A stretch of DNA of 64,000 nucleotides, taken from JBCCXL01 sp039191605. Its GTDB lineage: Bacteria; Acidobacteriota; Thermoanaerobaculia; Multivoradales; JAHZIX01. Below the pieces are notes generated by a model that did no database searches, was not told the DNA's origin, and was given only the letters and a program-made list of their open reading frames with translations. Position 1 is the first letter of the stretch; the number at the start of each line of letters is the position of its first letter. Below, piece after piece: positions 50,510-59,473 of the stretch. The stretch is taken from the NCBI GenBank assembly GCA_039191605.1, contig JBCCXL010000001.1, positions 558,001-622,000 of the forward strand, written 5' to 3'. Position numbers and translations under genes: made by a program.

Positions 50510-51253
50510 ATGAAGAAACTCCTCGTGCATTCCCTCGTCGTCGCTAGCCTGGCCATTCTGCTGTTGCCAACTGTGGTTGCGGCCCAGAATCCCAACAACG
50601 ATCCGAGTCTTGCGGGGGCCCAGCTCCTCAATCCTGATGACCATACTTTGATCCTCATCGATCACGAGAGTCAGATGGCCTTTGCCGTGGGCTCCCAGCC
50701 GATCGAAAACCTGCGAAATAACACCGTTGGTTTGGCCAAGTCGGCGAAGCTCTTCGAAGTCGACACGATCGTTACGACAGTTGCAGAGCGTCAGTTTAGT
50801 GGCCCACTCTTCCCAGGTCTTCGGGAGGTCTTTCCTGACACGTCGCAATATATCGATCGTACGACCATGAACACCTGGGAAGACAAGCGGGTTGTCGCGC
50901 GGGTCGAGGAATACGGCCATAAGAGATTGGTGATCGCCGGTCTTTGGACGGAGGTCTGCGTGGTGCTGCCGACGATCTCCGCGATCGAAGATGGTTACCA
51001 GGTTTACGTGATCACCGACGCATCTGGCGGGGTTAGCCCTGAAGCTCATGAGCGCGCGATCCAGCGGATGGTTCAGGCTGGAGCGATTCCGATGACTTGG
51101 CTTCAATACCTTCTCGAGCTGCATCGCGATTGGGCGCGGGTGGGCAAATACAACGAGGTGAACGCGATCTCCATCGAACATGGTGGTGGGTACGGCCTCG
51201 GCATCGACTACATCAAGACGATGCAGCGTTGGGCGAAGGAAGACGCCGAATAA
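50510..51253 (+). CDS. Secreted YcaC-like isochorismatase-family hydrolase
   Basis: 247 residues with a signal peptide (MKKLLVHSLVVASLAILLLPTVVAA). The catalytic domain resembles YcaC: LILIDHESQMAFAVG with the first Asp, IVTTVAERQFSGPLFPGL, and the nucleophile Cys in LVIAGLWTEVCVVLPT. VYVITDASGG and QAGAIPMTWLQYLLELHRDW follow. Family members hydrolyse amides or related bonds through the Cys, but the YcaC substrate is unknown. Export to the periplasm is unusual for this family. First gene of the sigma-54-controlled operon. Confidence 0.9.
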   Translation: MKKLLVHSLVVASLAILLLPTVVAAQNPNNDPSLAGAQLLNPDDHTLILIDHESQMAFAVGSQPIENLRNNTVGLAKSAKLFEVDTIVTTVAERQFSGPLFPGLREVFPDTSQYIDRTTMNTWEDKRVVARVEEYGHKRLVIAGLWTEVCVVLPTISAIEDGYQVYVITDASGGVSPEAHERAIQRMVQAGAIPMTWLQYLLELHRDWARVGKYNEVNAISIEHGGGYGLGIDYIKTMQRWAKEDAE

Positions 51254-51497
51254 GTGCAGGCCTCAGTGGACATCAGGTTGGTGAGGGTCTTTCCTCGCCG
51301 ACATCCCGAAGCAGCTCACCGGCGTAGCTGATCGCCTCGTTCTCAGGGCTAAGGCTCCCCTTCACTGCTTTGATCTCCCTTCTCGCCTACCGGCCAGCGC
51401 AGAGTCCTCCCGCTGGCCGGTGGGCCTGTTTCCTCCGCTTCTATCGGCGTCCCCAGCCATGGCCGATCTCAGCCTATCTCCGACAAGGATCCCCACC

Positions 51498-53369
51498 ATG
51501 ATTGCAAGCTCGTGCCTTTTCCTTCCGAAGCCTCGCTCGCCAAGGAGAATCAAGGCTTTGCTTCTCCTACTCCCCTTCATCCTGCTTTTTGGCTGTAGCG
51601 ATCAGCCAAGATCGGAATCGACCGTTGCCGCGAAGGGGGAGAGGGCGGATGTCATCTTCACCGGAGGGTTGATTCATACCTTGAGCAATGCGGGGATTGT
51701 GGAGGCCCTGGCAGTACGGGATGGTCTTGTTGCCGCCGTTGGAAGTGCAGAGGAGGTTGCCGCCCTGAAGGGTGATTCCACCGAGGTCATCGAGCTCGGT
51801 GGACGAACGGTCATTCCCGGTCTTAACGATTCTCATCTCCACCTAGTGCGCGGTGGCCGCTTTTACAACGCTGAGCTGCGTTGGGAAGGGGTGCCGACTC
51901 TCGCCCTTGCCCTCGAGATGCTCAAGGAGCAGGCGGAGCGTACGCCTGAAGGTCAGTGGGTTCGAGTAATCGGCGGGTGGAGCCCCTTTCAATTCGAGGA
52001 ACGCCGCATGCCGACGGTAGAGGAGCTCAATGAAGCAGCTCCTGATACGCCGGTCTTCGTCCTCTTCCTCTACAGCCAAGGTTTGTTGAATCGAGCGGGC
52101 CTCGAAGCGCTGGGGATCACAGCAGCCACAGAGGCGCCTCCTGGCAGCCGGTATCAGCTCGGAAGCAGCGGTGAGCCCACCGGGGTTTTGCTGGCTGAGC
52201 CCAATCCCACCATTCTCTACAAGACCATCGCAGCCCTACCGCCACTCACCGCTGAACAGCAGGTGAATTCCACTCGCCAGTTTTACCGTGAGCTCAATCG
52301 CTTCGGTCTCACCAGCGCGGTGGATGCCGGCGGAGGGGGGCATCTCTTTCCCCGGGACTATGTCGGAACCGAGCGTCTCGCCGCGGCTGGCGAGATGCCC
52401 ATCCGTATCTCGTACTACCTTTTTCCCCAGCGCCCAGGGCGAGAAGATGAAGACTTTGCCGGCTGGATTGAAGGCTACACCCCGCAGCAGAACGCCGCAG
52501 AAGGTCTACCTCACGGCTTCGTGTTGGAGGGAGGGGGCGAATTCTTGGTGTGGTCAGCAGGCGATTTCGAGAATTTCCTGGCTCCTCAGCCGGATCTCGC
52601 AGAGCGTGGCTTCGAGGACGAGTTACGAGCCGTGACCCAGCGCCTGGTGGAGAACGGCTGGCCCCTCAGAATCCACGCTACCTACGATGAATCCATCACC
52701 CGCATTCTTGACATTTTCGAGGAGGTAAATACCGCTGAGAGAGCCGCAGGGCGACCGGGTTTCTCCGGAATCCGCTGGGCCTTCGACCATGCGGAGACTC
52801 TGTCGGCGGGCAATCTTGCGCGAATTCAGGCGCTGGGTGGTGGCATTGCCGTGCAAAGCCGGCTGGCCTTTGCAGGGGAGTATTTCCTCCAGCGCTACGG
52901 GGAGCAGGTGGCGGCCCAAGCACCTCCTTTGCGACGCATTCTCGATGCGGGGGTGCCTCTGGGGGTCGGCACCGACGGTACGCGAGTGGGCAGCTACAAC
53001 CCCTGGGTGGCTCTCTACTGGCTGGTGAGTGGGAAGACCGTTGGGGGAACCCAGCTGGCAGCTCCAGAGAACCGGCTCAGTCGCGAGGAGGCGCTTCGTC
53101 TCTATACCGTTGGGAGCGCTTGGTTCTCAGGGGAAGAAGAAGTGAAGGGCATCCTTGAACCGGGGCGCTATGCGGATCTAGCCGTCCTCAGCCGTGACTA
53201 CTTCTCGGTCCAGGAGGAGGAAATCCGTACCCTGGAATCGGTGCTCACGGTTGTCGGGGGCCGCCCCGTCTACGGGGCAGAAGAGTTCTCTTCCCTAGCT
53301 CCATGGGATCTGCCGGTCGATCCAGAATGGTCACCGGTGACTCGCTTCGGGGGTCATTGGGCGCCCTGA
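51498..53369 (+). CDS. Amidohydrolase lipoprotein (amidohydrolase 3 / YtcJ-like)
   Basis: About 623 residues. The N-terminus has a lipoprotein signal with lipobox LLFGC (Cys33), so the enzyme should be anchored in the envelope. The metal-dependent amidohydrolase barrel starts with DVIFTGGLIHTL, then GGRTVIPGLNDSHLHL with His113 and His115. Later come IRWAFDHAETLS and VPLGVGTDGTRVGSYNPW with the last metal Asp, then GRYADLAVLSRDYF. Likely hydrolyses an amide, ester or cyclic imide; the substrate is unknown. Start ATG with AAGGA nine bases upstream; 244 bases after the hydrolase. Confidence 0.9.
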   Translation: MIASSCLFLPKPRSPRRIKALLLLLPFILLFGCSDQPRSESTVAAKGERADVIFTGGLIHTLSNAGIVEALAVRDGLVAAVGSAEEVAALKGDSTEVIELGGRTVIPGLNDSHLHLVRGGRFYNAELRWEGVPTLALALEMLKEQAERTPEGQWVRVIGGWSPFQFEERRMPTVEELNEAAPDTPVFVLFLYSQGLLNRAGLEALGITAATEAPPGSRYQLGSSGEPTGVLLAEPNPTILYKTIAALPPLTAEQQVNSTRQFYRELNRFGLTSAVDAGGGGHLFPRDYVGTERLAAAGEMPIRISYYLFPQRPGREDEDFAGWIEGYTPQQNAAEGLPHGFVLEGGGEFLVWSAGDFENFLAPQPDLAERGFEDELRAVTQRLVENGWPLRIHATYDESITRILDIFEEVNTAERAAGRPGFSGIRWAFDHAETLSAGNLARIQALGGGIAVQSRLAFAGEYFLQRYGEQVAAQAPPLRRILDAGVPLGVGTDGTRVGSYNPWVALYWLVSGKTVGGTQLAAPENRLSREEALRLYTVGSAWFSGEEEVKGILEPGRYADLAVLSRDYFSVQEEEIRTLESVLTVVGGRPVYGAEEFSSLAPWDLPVDPEWSPVTRFGGHWAP

Positions 53370-53373
53370 CACC

Positions 53374-54828
53374 ATGCCCTCGAAGGTTGTGTTGACGAGA
53401 ATCCCGAGGAGGCGCCACTGCCTCGTCGGGGTCTTATGGGCGGTGCTCTTGGCGACGGCAACGGCCGCGAAGGCGCAGCTGGCGGTGGGCGAATCGTTCA
53501 CCTTGCAGCGAATCCGTGGTGACGAAGATTGGATCGGCGGCGGAGATTCCCAGGTTCTAGCGGAGCAACCTTGGGGCAAGGCCATTCTCCTTGGAGAGGA
53601 TGCCTTTCTCTCCTTAGGGGCGGAGTGGCGAGGGACCTTCGAAGCTTTTGAGAACGAGAGCTGGGGGGAGGTCCCTGGGTCCGACAGCTACTGGCTGAAT
53701 AAGCTGATGGTCCACGGAGCCTGGACATATCGTCCCCCCACGGGCTCGCTAGAGGCTATTCGTCTCTTTGCTCAGCTAGAGCATGGGGAGGTCTCTGGTC
53801 GCCGCAGCGAGGATCGTCCTCCAGACGTGGATCGCCTCGACTGGAATGCTGCCTTTCTCGAGCTGAGCTGGCGCTCTTTCGCCGCGGCGAAGCTCAGCTT
53901 GCGTCTCGGTCTACAAGAGCTGCACTATGGCGCCGGTCGGCTGCTGGCGGTGCGGGAAGGCCCCAATACTCGAAGTACCTTCAACGCTGCGCTGCTGCGT
54001 TGGCAGAGCCCGCGGTGGCGCACCGACGCGTTCTACGCTCGCCCCTACAGCACGGCGCCGGGGACCTTCGACAATCGCCTTCTAGATCGCCAAGGTCTCT
54101 GGGGGCTCTACGCGACTCGTCAATCCCATGACTCTGGGCATGGCCTAGAGCTCTTCTTCTTTCTCGACCAGCGGGACGCGGAGTACTTTCAGGGAGCAGG
54201 TCGAGAGCGGCGCTATTCCCTCGGAGCTCGCGGATCCCTGCACCACAAACGGTGGGAGCAGGATCTGCTCTTCGTTTGGCAGTGGGGATCCTGGCGGCCT
54301 CTCGGGGAGATGGAGGGTGGAAGCGGAAGGATCGCGGCGTGGACTTTGAGTGTCCAGACTCACTACCTCCTCCAACACCATCCCTGGCAACCCAAGGGGC
54401 ATCTCTTCTTTGGCTACGCGAGCGGAGACGGGGATTCAGGGACGAATGACCTACAGGCATTTCGCGCCCCCTACCCTCCTGGTCGCTACTTCGGAGCCGG
54501 AACCCCCCTGGGGCCGATCAATGTGGTGTTCTACCGTCTCGGCGCGAGCGTCGAGTCGCCCCGGGGATTGGCCCTTGGCGTAGGGTTTTATGAATTCCAT
54601 CGCGAGAGTCGAGAGGACGGCGTCTACGGAGTTCCCGGAAATCCTCTTCGCCCTCCGCGCCCAGATGAAGCAAGCCGCATCGGATATCTGTTGGAGGCTA
54701 CTCTGAGTCGCCCCTTGAAGGCCTCGCTGCAGTTGGAGCTAGAACTCGCTCGCTTCTTCACCAGCCCTTATCTGAGAACAGAGGAGGACACGACGGTCTT
54801 TAGTGGACGCTTGGTTTGGAGGTACTGA
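53374..54828 (+). CDS. Outer-membrane channel, alginate-export (AlgE-like) family
   Basis: 484 residues with a signal peptide (hydrophobic LVGVLWAVLLATATAAKAQ ending near 35). The mature part is rich in alternating aromatic/polar strands and matches the alginate_exp-type barrel: FLSLGAEWRGTFEAFENESWG, LAVREGPNTRSTFNAALLRW, GLWGLYATRQS and a terminal strand ending GRLVWRY with an aromatic last residue. Members are substrate-selective porins. It starts four bases after the amidohydrolase stop, so it probably admits the substrate or releases the product. Confidence 0.85.
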   Translation: MPSKVVLTRIPRRRHCLVGVLWAVLLATATAAKAQLAVGESFTLQRIRGDEDWIGGGDSQVLAEQPWGKAILLGEDAFLSLGAEWRGTFEAFENESWGEVPGSDSYWLNKLMVHGAWTYRPPTGSLEAIRLFAQLEHGEVSGRRSEDRPPDVDRLDWNAAFLELSWRSFAAAKLSLRLGLQELHYGAGRLLAVREGPNTRSTFNAALLRWQSPRWRTDAFYARPYSTAPGTFDNRLLDRQGLWGLYATRQSHDSGHGLELFFFLDQRDAEYFQGAGRERRYSLGARGSLHHKRWEQDLLFVWQWGSWRPLGEMEGGSGRIAAWTLSVQTHYLLQHHPWQPKGHLFFGYASGDGDSGTNDLQAFRAPYPPGRYFGAGTPLGPINVVFYRLGASVESPRGLALGVGFYEFHRESREDGVYGVPGNPLRPPRPDEASRIGYLLEATLSRPLKASLQLELELARFFTSPYLRTEEDTTVFSGRLVWRY

Positions 54829-54987
54829 ATCTCCTGCCACGGCAGCGTCAGAGTCGATTGATACCAGAGCTTGAGGCGGTGAGAGCCGATGAAGCCAAGC
54901 CCAGCGGCGGAGCGATTGTCGCCGTCGGGTGACTCGATGGTCGGCTACGCTTCGAGCTGAGAGAGCGTATTGGCTCAGAGACGAGTG

Positions 54988-56085
54988 TCAGATTCTTGCA
55001 TCAGCAGCCGCTTCGCGGCGGGCGAAGGCTTCGGCGATGCTCTCGGTGTAGGGGGCGTGGAGCACGCCTTCGTCGGTGATGATGGCGCTCACCAGCTCCG
55101 CCGGGGTGACGTCGAAGGCGAAGTTCACCGCTTCCGTCGCTTCCGGCGCTACCACCGTGCCGAAGACTTCGGTGACCTCGTCGCTGCGGCGCTCCTCGAT
55201 GGGGATTCCGTCTCCGGAGGGGGTGGAGCGATCGATGGTCGAGAGCGGCGCCGCGACGTAGAAGGGTACGCCGTGGCGATGGGCGAGAACGGCGAGGATG
55301 TAGGTGCCGATCTTGTTGGCGACATCGCCGTTGGCGGCGATGCGGTCCGCGCCGACGACGATTCGCTCCACCATGCCGCGGCTCATCAACACCCCGGCGC
55401 TGGAATCCGTGACCAGGCGGAAGGGAATGCCCAGGCGCTGCAGCTCCCAGGTGGTGAGTCGGGCGCCCTGGAGCAGCGGGCGAGTCTCGTCTACCCAAAC
55501 CTGAGCGACCTTGCCGGCGTCCCAGGAAGCTTCAATCACCCCGATGGCGGTGCCGTAGCCGGCCGTCGCCAGGGCGCCGGCGTTGCAGTGGGTGAGCACT
55601 CGATCGCCTTCCGCGAAGAGAGTCGCGCCGTGGGCTCCGATGCGGCGGTTGGCCTCGATGTCGTCTCGATGGAGCTGCTGCGCCCAGGGCAGCAGCGCGT
55701 CCAGCACGTCTTGGCGACCGGCCTCGGCGTTGGCGCCGCAGACCCCGTCGAAGACTTCCCGGCCCCGATCCAGCGCCCAGCGCAGGTTCACCGCCGTCGG
55801 GCGGGTGGCGTCGAGGGAGGCGGAGACGCGGTCGAAGGCAGCGGCCAGCGGCTCGTCCGCCGGGGCTTCCCGCAGGCCCACGATCAGGCCGTAAGCGGCG
55901 GTGACCCCAATGGCGGGGGCGCCGCGCACTGCGAGGCGGCGAATGGCGTCTTCCACCGTTTCGAGATCATCGCAGCGGATCCATGTCTCCTCCCGGGGAA
56001 GGAGCGTCTGGTCCAGCAGCTCGAGATGATCTTCTGTCCAGCGGATCGGCGAGAACGTATCGATACCGACGGAGTCTGCGCTCAC
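54988..56085 (-). CDS. mtnA: S-methyl-5-thioribose-1-phosphate isomerase
   Basis: Methionine-salvage enzyme converting methylthioribose 1-phosphate to the ribulose form. Features: VEDAIRRLAVRGAPAIGVTAAYGL, RPTAVNLRWAL, LTHCNAGALATAGYGTAIGVI with the catalytic Cys, VWVDETRPLLQGARLTTWEL, VGADRIAANGDVANKIGTY with the catalytic Asp, and FYVAAPLSTID. Full length at 365 residues. No other mtn genes are in the window. Confidence 0.95.
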   Translation of the reverse strand: MSADSVGIDTFSPIRWTEDHLELLDQTLLPREETWIRCDDLETVEDAIRRLAVRGAPAIGVTAAYGLIVGLREAPADEPLAAAFDRVSASLDATRPTAVNLRWALDRGREVFDGVCGANAEAGRQDVLDALLPWAQQLHRDDIEANRRIGAHGATLFAEGDRVLTHCNAGALATAGYGTAIGVIEASWDAGKVAQVWVDETRPLLQGARLTTWELQRLGIPFRLVTDSSAGVLMSRGMVERIVVGADRIAANGDVANKIGTYILAVLAHRHGVPFYVAAPLSTIDRSTPSGDGIPIEERRSDEVTEVFGTVVAPEATEAVNFAFDVTPAELVSAIITDEGVLHAPYTESIAEAFARREAAADARI

Positions 56086-56229
56086 GGCAAAACCTCTTGA
56101 AAGCGTCTCGTTGTGGACTTTAGGTGGAGAGGACCCCTCCGGTGGGAGGTCGACTGCTCTGCCTCGAGAGTTTGGTGGGCAGGCGCTGGGTCTGTCCCGT
56201 TGCTGCGCGACGGGGTACCCGTCTTCGTC

Positions 56230-56676
56230 CTATTGGTCTTCGTTGCCTTCGCCGGCCTCGTCATCCCGATCATCGTCGTCGGGCTCCAGATCGTCGTCTA
56301 GATCCTCCCCTTCCCCCTCGCCGTAGACGTCGAACTCCACGGTATCGTCGAAGTCCGCTTCCTTGTCCAGGCTGGAGAAGATCCATTCCAGGAAAGGAGC
56401 GTCTCCGCGGCTGATCTCGAAGGCCAAGACCTCCGGGAGGTCGTAATCCAGCAGCTCGTGGATCACGTCCCGCACCGACTCGAACTCCTCCGCGGCGGTC
56501 TTGATGATCAACACCAGCTCGCCGTCTTTGCGGATTCTGCCCTGCCAGCGGAAGAAGGAGCGCACGCCCGGAATGATGTTGACGCAAGCAGCGTGTCTCC
56601 TGGCCACTAGCTCTTGGGCGATGTGGTTGGCCTGCTGCTCGGTTCCGACGGTGGTAACAACTACGATGGCGTCCAT
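56230..56676 (-). CDS. cutA: Divalent-cation tolerance protein CutA with acidic tail
   Basis: The CutA1 trimeric core occupies about residues 1-105: IVVVTTVGTEQQANHIAQELV, ACVNIIPGVRSFFRWQGRI, ELVLIIKTA and LPEVLAFEISRG. A ~40-residue tail of mostly Asp, Glu and Gly follows, which is not part of the family. The start at 56676 is where the family's first strand begins; a longer open frame upstream is not CutA-like. Confidence 0.9.
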   Translation of the reverse strand: MDAIVVVTTVGTEQQANHIAQELVARRHAACVNIIPGVRSFFRWQGRIRKDGELVLIIKTAAEEFESVRDVIHELLDYDLPEVLAFEISRGDAPFLEWIFSSLDKEADFDDTVEFDVYGEGEGEDLDDDLEPDDDDRDDEAGEGNEDQ

Positions 56677-56912
56677 TTGGGGCCGACCATACTCCAGCCG
56701 TTTTGACCGAGTCAAACCGGGGAATCCGCCATTGCCAATGTCCGCGGGCTTGCTTTTGGAGCCGTTGACGGGGGGATCGGTGCTGAGCTGGAGAATCTTG
56801 CGCCAGCAGCGGCGGGTCGATCGCCAGGGGCGTCGCTCCACGGCGCCTTGTCGAGGGTCCAGCAGCACCCGGCTAAGGGCGATTCGTGAGCTGCTCGATG
56901 AATGGTAGGAAG

Positions 56913-57626
56913 TCATCGCTGCCACGACTCCGTGATCTGGTCGTAGTAAAGCACCTGGACTCGGCCGCTGGTGTGCAGCACCCTCACGGCGGCTAGACCG
57001 CGGTGGGAGTCGGTGAGATAGGCAGAGCCCGGAGTGGCGGTACCTAGGGGAGAGAAAGAGGCCAGGTCTGAGCGATTGAATCGCAGAGGGTCCTCCAGGC
57101 GGTCGAGGCGCCGAGTGAGGTCCGACGGATGGCGTGGTGCCTTGCCGGAGGGAAACCCGAAGCGCAGCCGCGGGCCAAGATGGCGTAAAGGGCGAAAGGG
57201 GGTGATGGCTGGGTCTTTACCGCTATCGATGTCCGCGTTGCGCACGCCGTCCCCGTCGCCATCGAAAAAGAGGGCGTAGTGCACTTGTCCCTCACCGTCG
57301 GCGGGGCGAAACTTCACCGCGACGTGGCGCCCCTTGGTGACGGCCTGAGAGCGGGCGAGCTGAAAGGTGGTGGCGATCTCGTGGGCGGCGAGGCGTAACT
57401 TCATGGTGCGCGCTTGGTTTAGCAGCGGAGGGACCGCGAGGGTCGCCACGATGGCCAGCAGCGCGAGGGCGATGAGAGCTTCGATTAAGGTGAAGCCCTG
57501 TTGAGGAAGACGACGGGGGCTGTGGAGTCTGAGGCGGAGGGTGGGGCTGACGGTTGCTCGGGAAATGGTGATTCGGGGAGCTAGATCGGGCTGCAGGAAA
57601 GCAGCGAGTTGCGTAAGTCGAAGCAT
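56913..57626 (-). CDS. GspH/FimT-type pseudopilin
   Basis: Prepilin-like protein with the peptidase site and hydrophobic helix QQGFTLIEALIALALLAIVATLAVPPLL. The GspH/FimT pattern follows (LRLAAHEIATTFQLARSQAVTKGRHVAVKF, then HYALFFDGDGDGVRNADID). Minor pseudopilins start type IV pilus or type II secretion pseudopilus assembly. The leader is long; the ATG at 57626 is chosen as the nearer of two in-frame starts (the other is 57713). A ComEA-like gene lies upstream. Confidence 0.85.
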   Translation of the reverse strand: MLRLTQLAAFLQPDLAPRITISRATVSPTLRLRLHSPRRLPQQGFTLIEALIALALLAIVATLAVPPLLNQARTMKLRLAAHEIATTFQLARSQAVTKGRHVAVKFRPADGEGQVHYALFFDGDGDGVRNADIDSGKDPAITPFRPLRHLGPRLRFGFPSGKAPRHPSDLTRRLDRLEDPLRFNRSDLASFSPLGTATPGSAYLTDSHRGLAAVRVLHTSGRVQVLYYDQITESWQR

Positions 57627-57746
57627 CGAGGATCTCCAGGAAGCGATGGAATCAAGAAGGGAAGACGAAGGCGCCGGGCCTTGGGCCGCAGGCGCGAGCC
57701 CCAGCCCAGCCATGCCAAGCGGGGCCCAGCGCCCTCGTCGGTCAAG

Positions 57747-58160
57747 TCAGCGGCTAGAGGCCTTCTGCTTCGAGTCCTTTGCCTCGCTGCTGCCGTTCTC
57801 GCTTCCGCCATCGCGGGTAGCGGTGGCTTCCTTAGTGGAGATCTTGCGATCCAGAGTGGTCTCGCCGGAGGTGGTGACCCAGGGCTCCATGAGAGCAAAG
57901 GATTTCTCGCCGATGCCCCGCACCAGCATCAGGTCCTCAGACTGCTTGAAGGGGCCATTGGCCTTGCGATGGTCGAGAATGCGCTGGGCCAGCGCGGGCC
58001 CAACTCGGGGAAGGCGAGTGAGCTCAGAGGTGTCGGCGACGTTGACGTTGACCTTGCCGTCAGCGGCAGCGAAGGCCGGAGGCGCCGCGGCCGAAAAGGT
58101 GAGGGCGATCATCAACACGAGGGCGAAGAGGGGACGGATGGAAAGGTGAGGACGAATCAT
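57747..58160 (-). CDS. ComEA-like helix-hairpin-helix protein
   Basis: 137 residues. Signal peptide MIRPHLSIRPLFALVLMIALTFSAAAPPAFAA, then the DNA-binding double HhH of the ComEA type: VNVNVADTSELTRLPRVGPALAQRILDHRKANGPFKQSEDLMLVRGIGEKSFALM. A Ser/Glu/Lys-rich tail ends the protein. The secreted HhH suggests DNA binding during uptake. Start ATG at 58160 with AAGGAG upstream; a longer frame is rejected. Confidence 0.88.
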   Translation of the reverse strand: MIRPHLSIRPLFALVLMIALTFSAAAPPAFAAADGKVNVNVADTSELTRLPRVGPALAQRILDHRKANGPFKQSEDLMLVRGIGEKSFALMEPWVTTSGETTLDRKISTKEATATRDGGSENGSSEAKDSKQKASSR

Positions 58161-58792
58161 GAGACAACTCCTTGAGGCAAATTGGATCGAGGCTGCCCTC
58201 TCAGCACGGGTCAAAAGAGACCCTTGTTCAAGAGTGGGCGAGTTCTGTAAGGCAAAGCAGGAAGGCTTTTTGACTGCGGGTTGCGTTCCGGCACAGCTCA
58301 GGCCTTCCATGGGCTGAGGGCTCCTTTCTCCGGGTCCAGCTGAATACCGACGAACGACTCGCCGGCTAACGCGGAGAAGGGATTACAAACTCGCTGCCAA
58401 GATCCCTTAATCAATCTAAATATTTGAAAATAAATGCACTTAATAGATTTTCTGAGTCATAGCTTAGCGTTAGATTTGTCAAATGATTTTGTCGTTATTG
58501 ATGCTAAATCCATAGCGCTGATGACTTGAAAGGCTTTAAATGGTGCTCTGTCTGCGGCTTGCCGGTTTTGTCCAATTATTTTGACGAGAATTAAAATATT
58601 TTGACAAAAATGGTTATTTGAAAAAGGGGTTATTCGAATCACGTTGAAATGTTCCCGATGAGCCGCGGAGCTCCGGGAGCTCTCGTCTACCGTGGTTCGA
58701 TCGACCAGATCGCTGTTGAGGAGGCGAACTGTGTTGCGGACTTTCTGGGCTCAGTGGGCGCTAGCCGCTGGGAGAAGGTAAGATCAGCCGCG
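58161..58792. other. Intergenic region with AT-rich patch
   Basis: 632 bases between the ComEA-like gene and the first signal peptidase. Bases about 58400-58640 are strikingly AT-rich in this GC-rich window and contain repeated TTTTGTC/TTTTGAC words, including TTTTGACAAAAA. No convincing gene or RNA was recognised. Confidence 0.55.
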
Positions 58793-59470
58793 ATGAGCCA
58801 ACGAGTGCGCAAAGAAGGTCTTGAGGCGTGGTTTGAGGCACTGCTGATTGCGGTGCTCTTGCTGCAATTTGCCCATGCCTTTGTGGTCCGCACCTTCTAC
58901 ATCCCCAGCGGTTCGATGGAGGACACCCTCTTGGTGGGGGATTACCTCTTCGTCAACCGCTTCATCTACGGCCCGACCCTGTCGGAGCTGGAGCGCAATC
59001 TGCTGCCGGTGCGGGATTGGGATCGCGGCGATATCGTGATCTTCCACTCCGTGGAGGAGCCGGAGCTGGACGTGGTGAAGCGCTGCGTCGCCCTCGGAGG
59101 GGATACGGTGGAGGTCTCCTCCAAGAGCCTCTACCTCAACGGCTCGCGCCTCGAAGATTCTGCCTACGTGCGCCACAAAGATCGCAATGTCTTCCCGCGC
59201 CCCAGGGGGCGGCCCGGAGTGGATACTCGCGACAATTTCGGGCCGATCTCCGTGCCGGAGGGGCACGCCTTCTGCTTTGGCGACAATCGAGACTTTTCGC
59301 GGGACTCCCGGGTTTGGGGCCCCTTGCCTAGATCCCACGTGCGGGGCCGCGCCTTCATGATCTATTGGTCCAACGCCGCGATGCGCGGCGAGGGGCCGCG
59401 AGCGCAGGAGCGAGGAAGCGACGCCTTGGTGGCGCCGCGGTGGGGGCGGATTCTGCAGGTGGTTCGTTAG
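58793..59470 (+). CDS. lepB: Signal peptidase I (first copy)
   Basis: Cleaves signal peptides at the inner membrane. A membrane span (ALLIAVLLLQFAHAFVV) precedes the catalytic Ser41 in YIPSGSMEDTLLVGD; Lys96 is in VVKRCVALGGD, and the C-terminal GDNRDFSRDSRVWGPL box is present. About 225 residues. The ATG at 58793 is chosen because the longer open frame adds 48 residues unlike the family, although the nearest GGAG is rather distant. A second copy follows three bases later. Confidence 0.92.
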   Translation: MSQRVRKEGLEAWFEALLIAVLLLQFAHAFVVRTFYIPSGSMEDTLLVGDYLFVNRFIYGPTLSELERNLLPVRDWDRGDIVIFHSVEEPELDVVKRCVALGGDTVEVSSKSLYLNGSRLEDSAYVRHKDRNVFPRPRGRPGVDTRDNFGPISVPEGHAFCFGDNRDFSRDSRVWGPLPRSHVRGRAFMIYWSNAAMRGEGPRAQERGSDALVAPRWGRILQVVR

Positions 59471-59473
59471 GCG

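Noticed and set aside
54970..56100. 376-codon plus-strand open frame opposite mtnA
   Set aside because: It is exactly antisense to mtnA, whose motifs are complete.
58457..58642. 61-codon minus-strand open frame in the AT-rich patch
   Set aside because: No ribosome-binding site, no recognisable domain; open frames of this size arise by chance, and the composition is unlike any neighbour.
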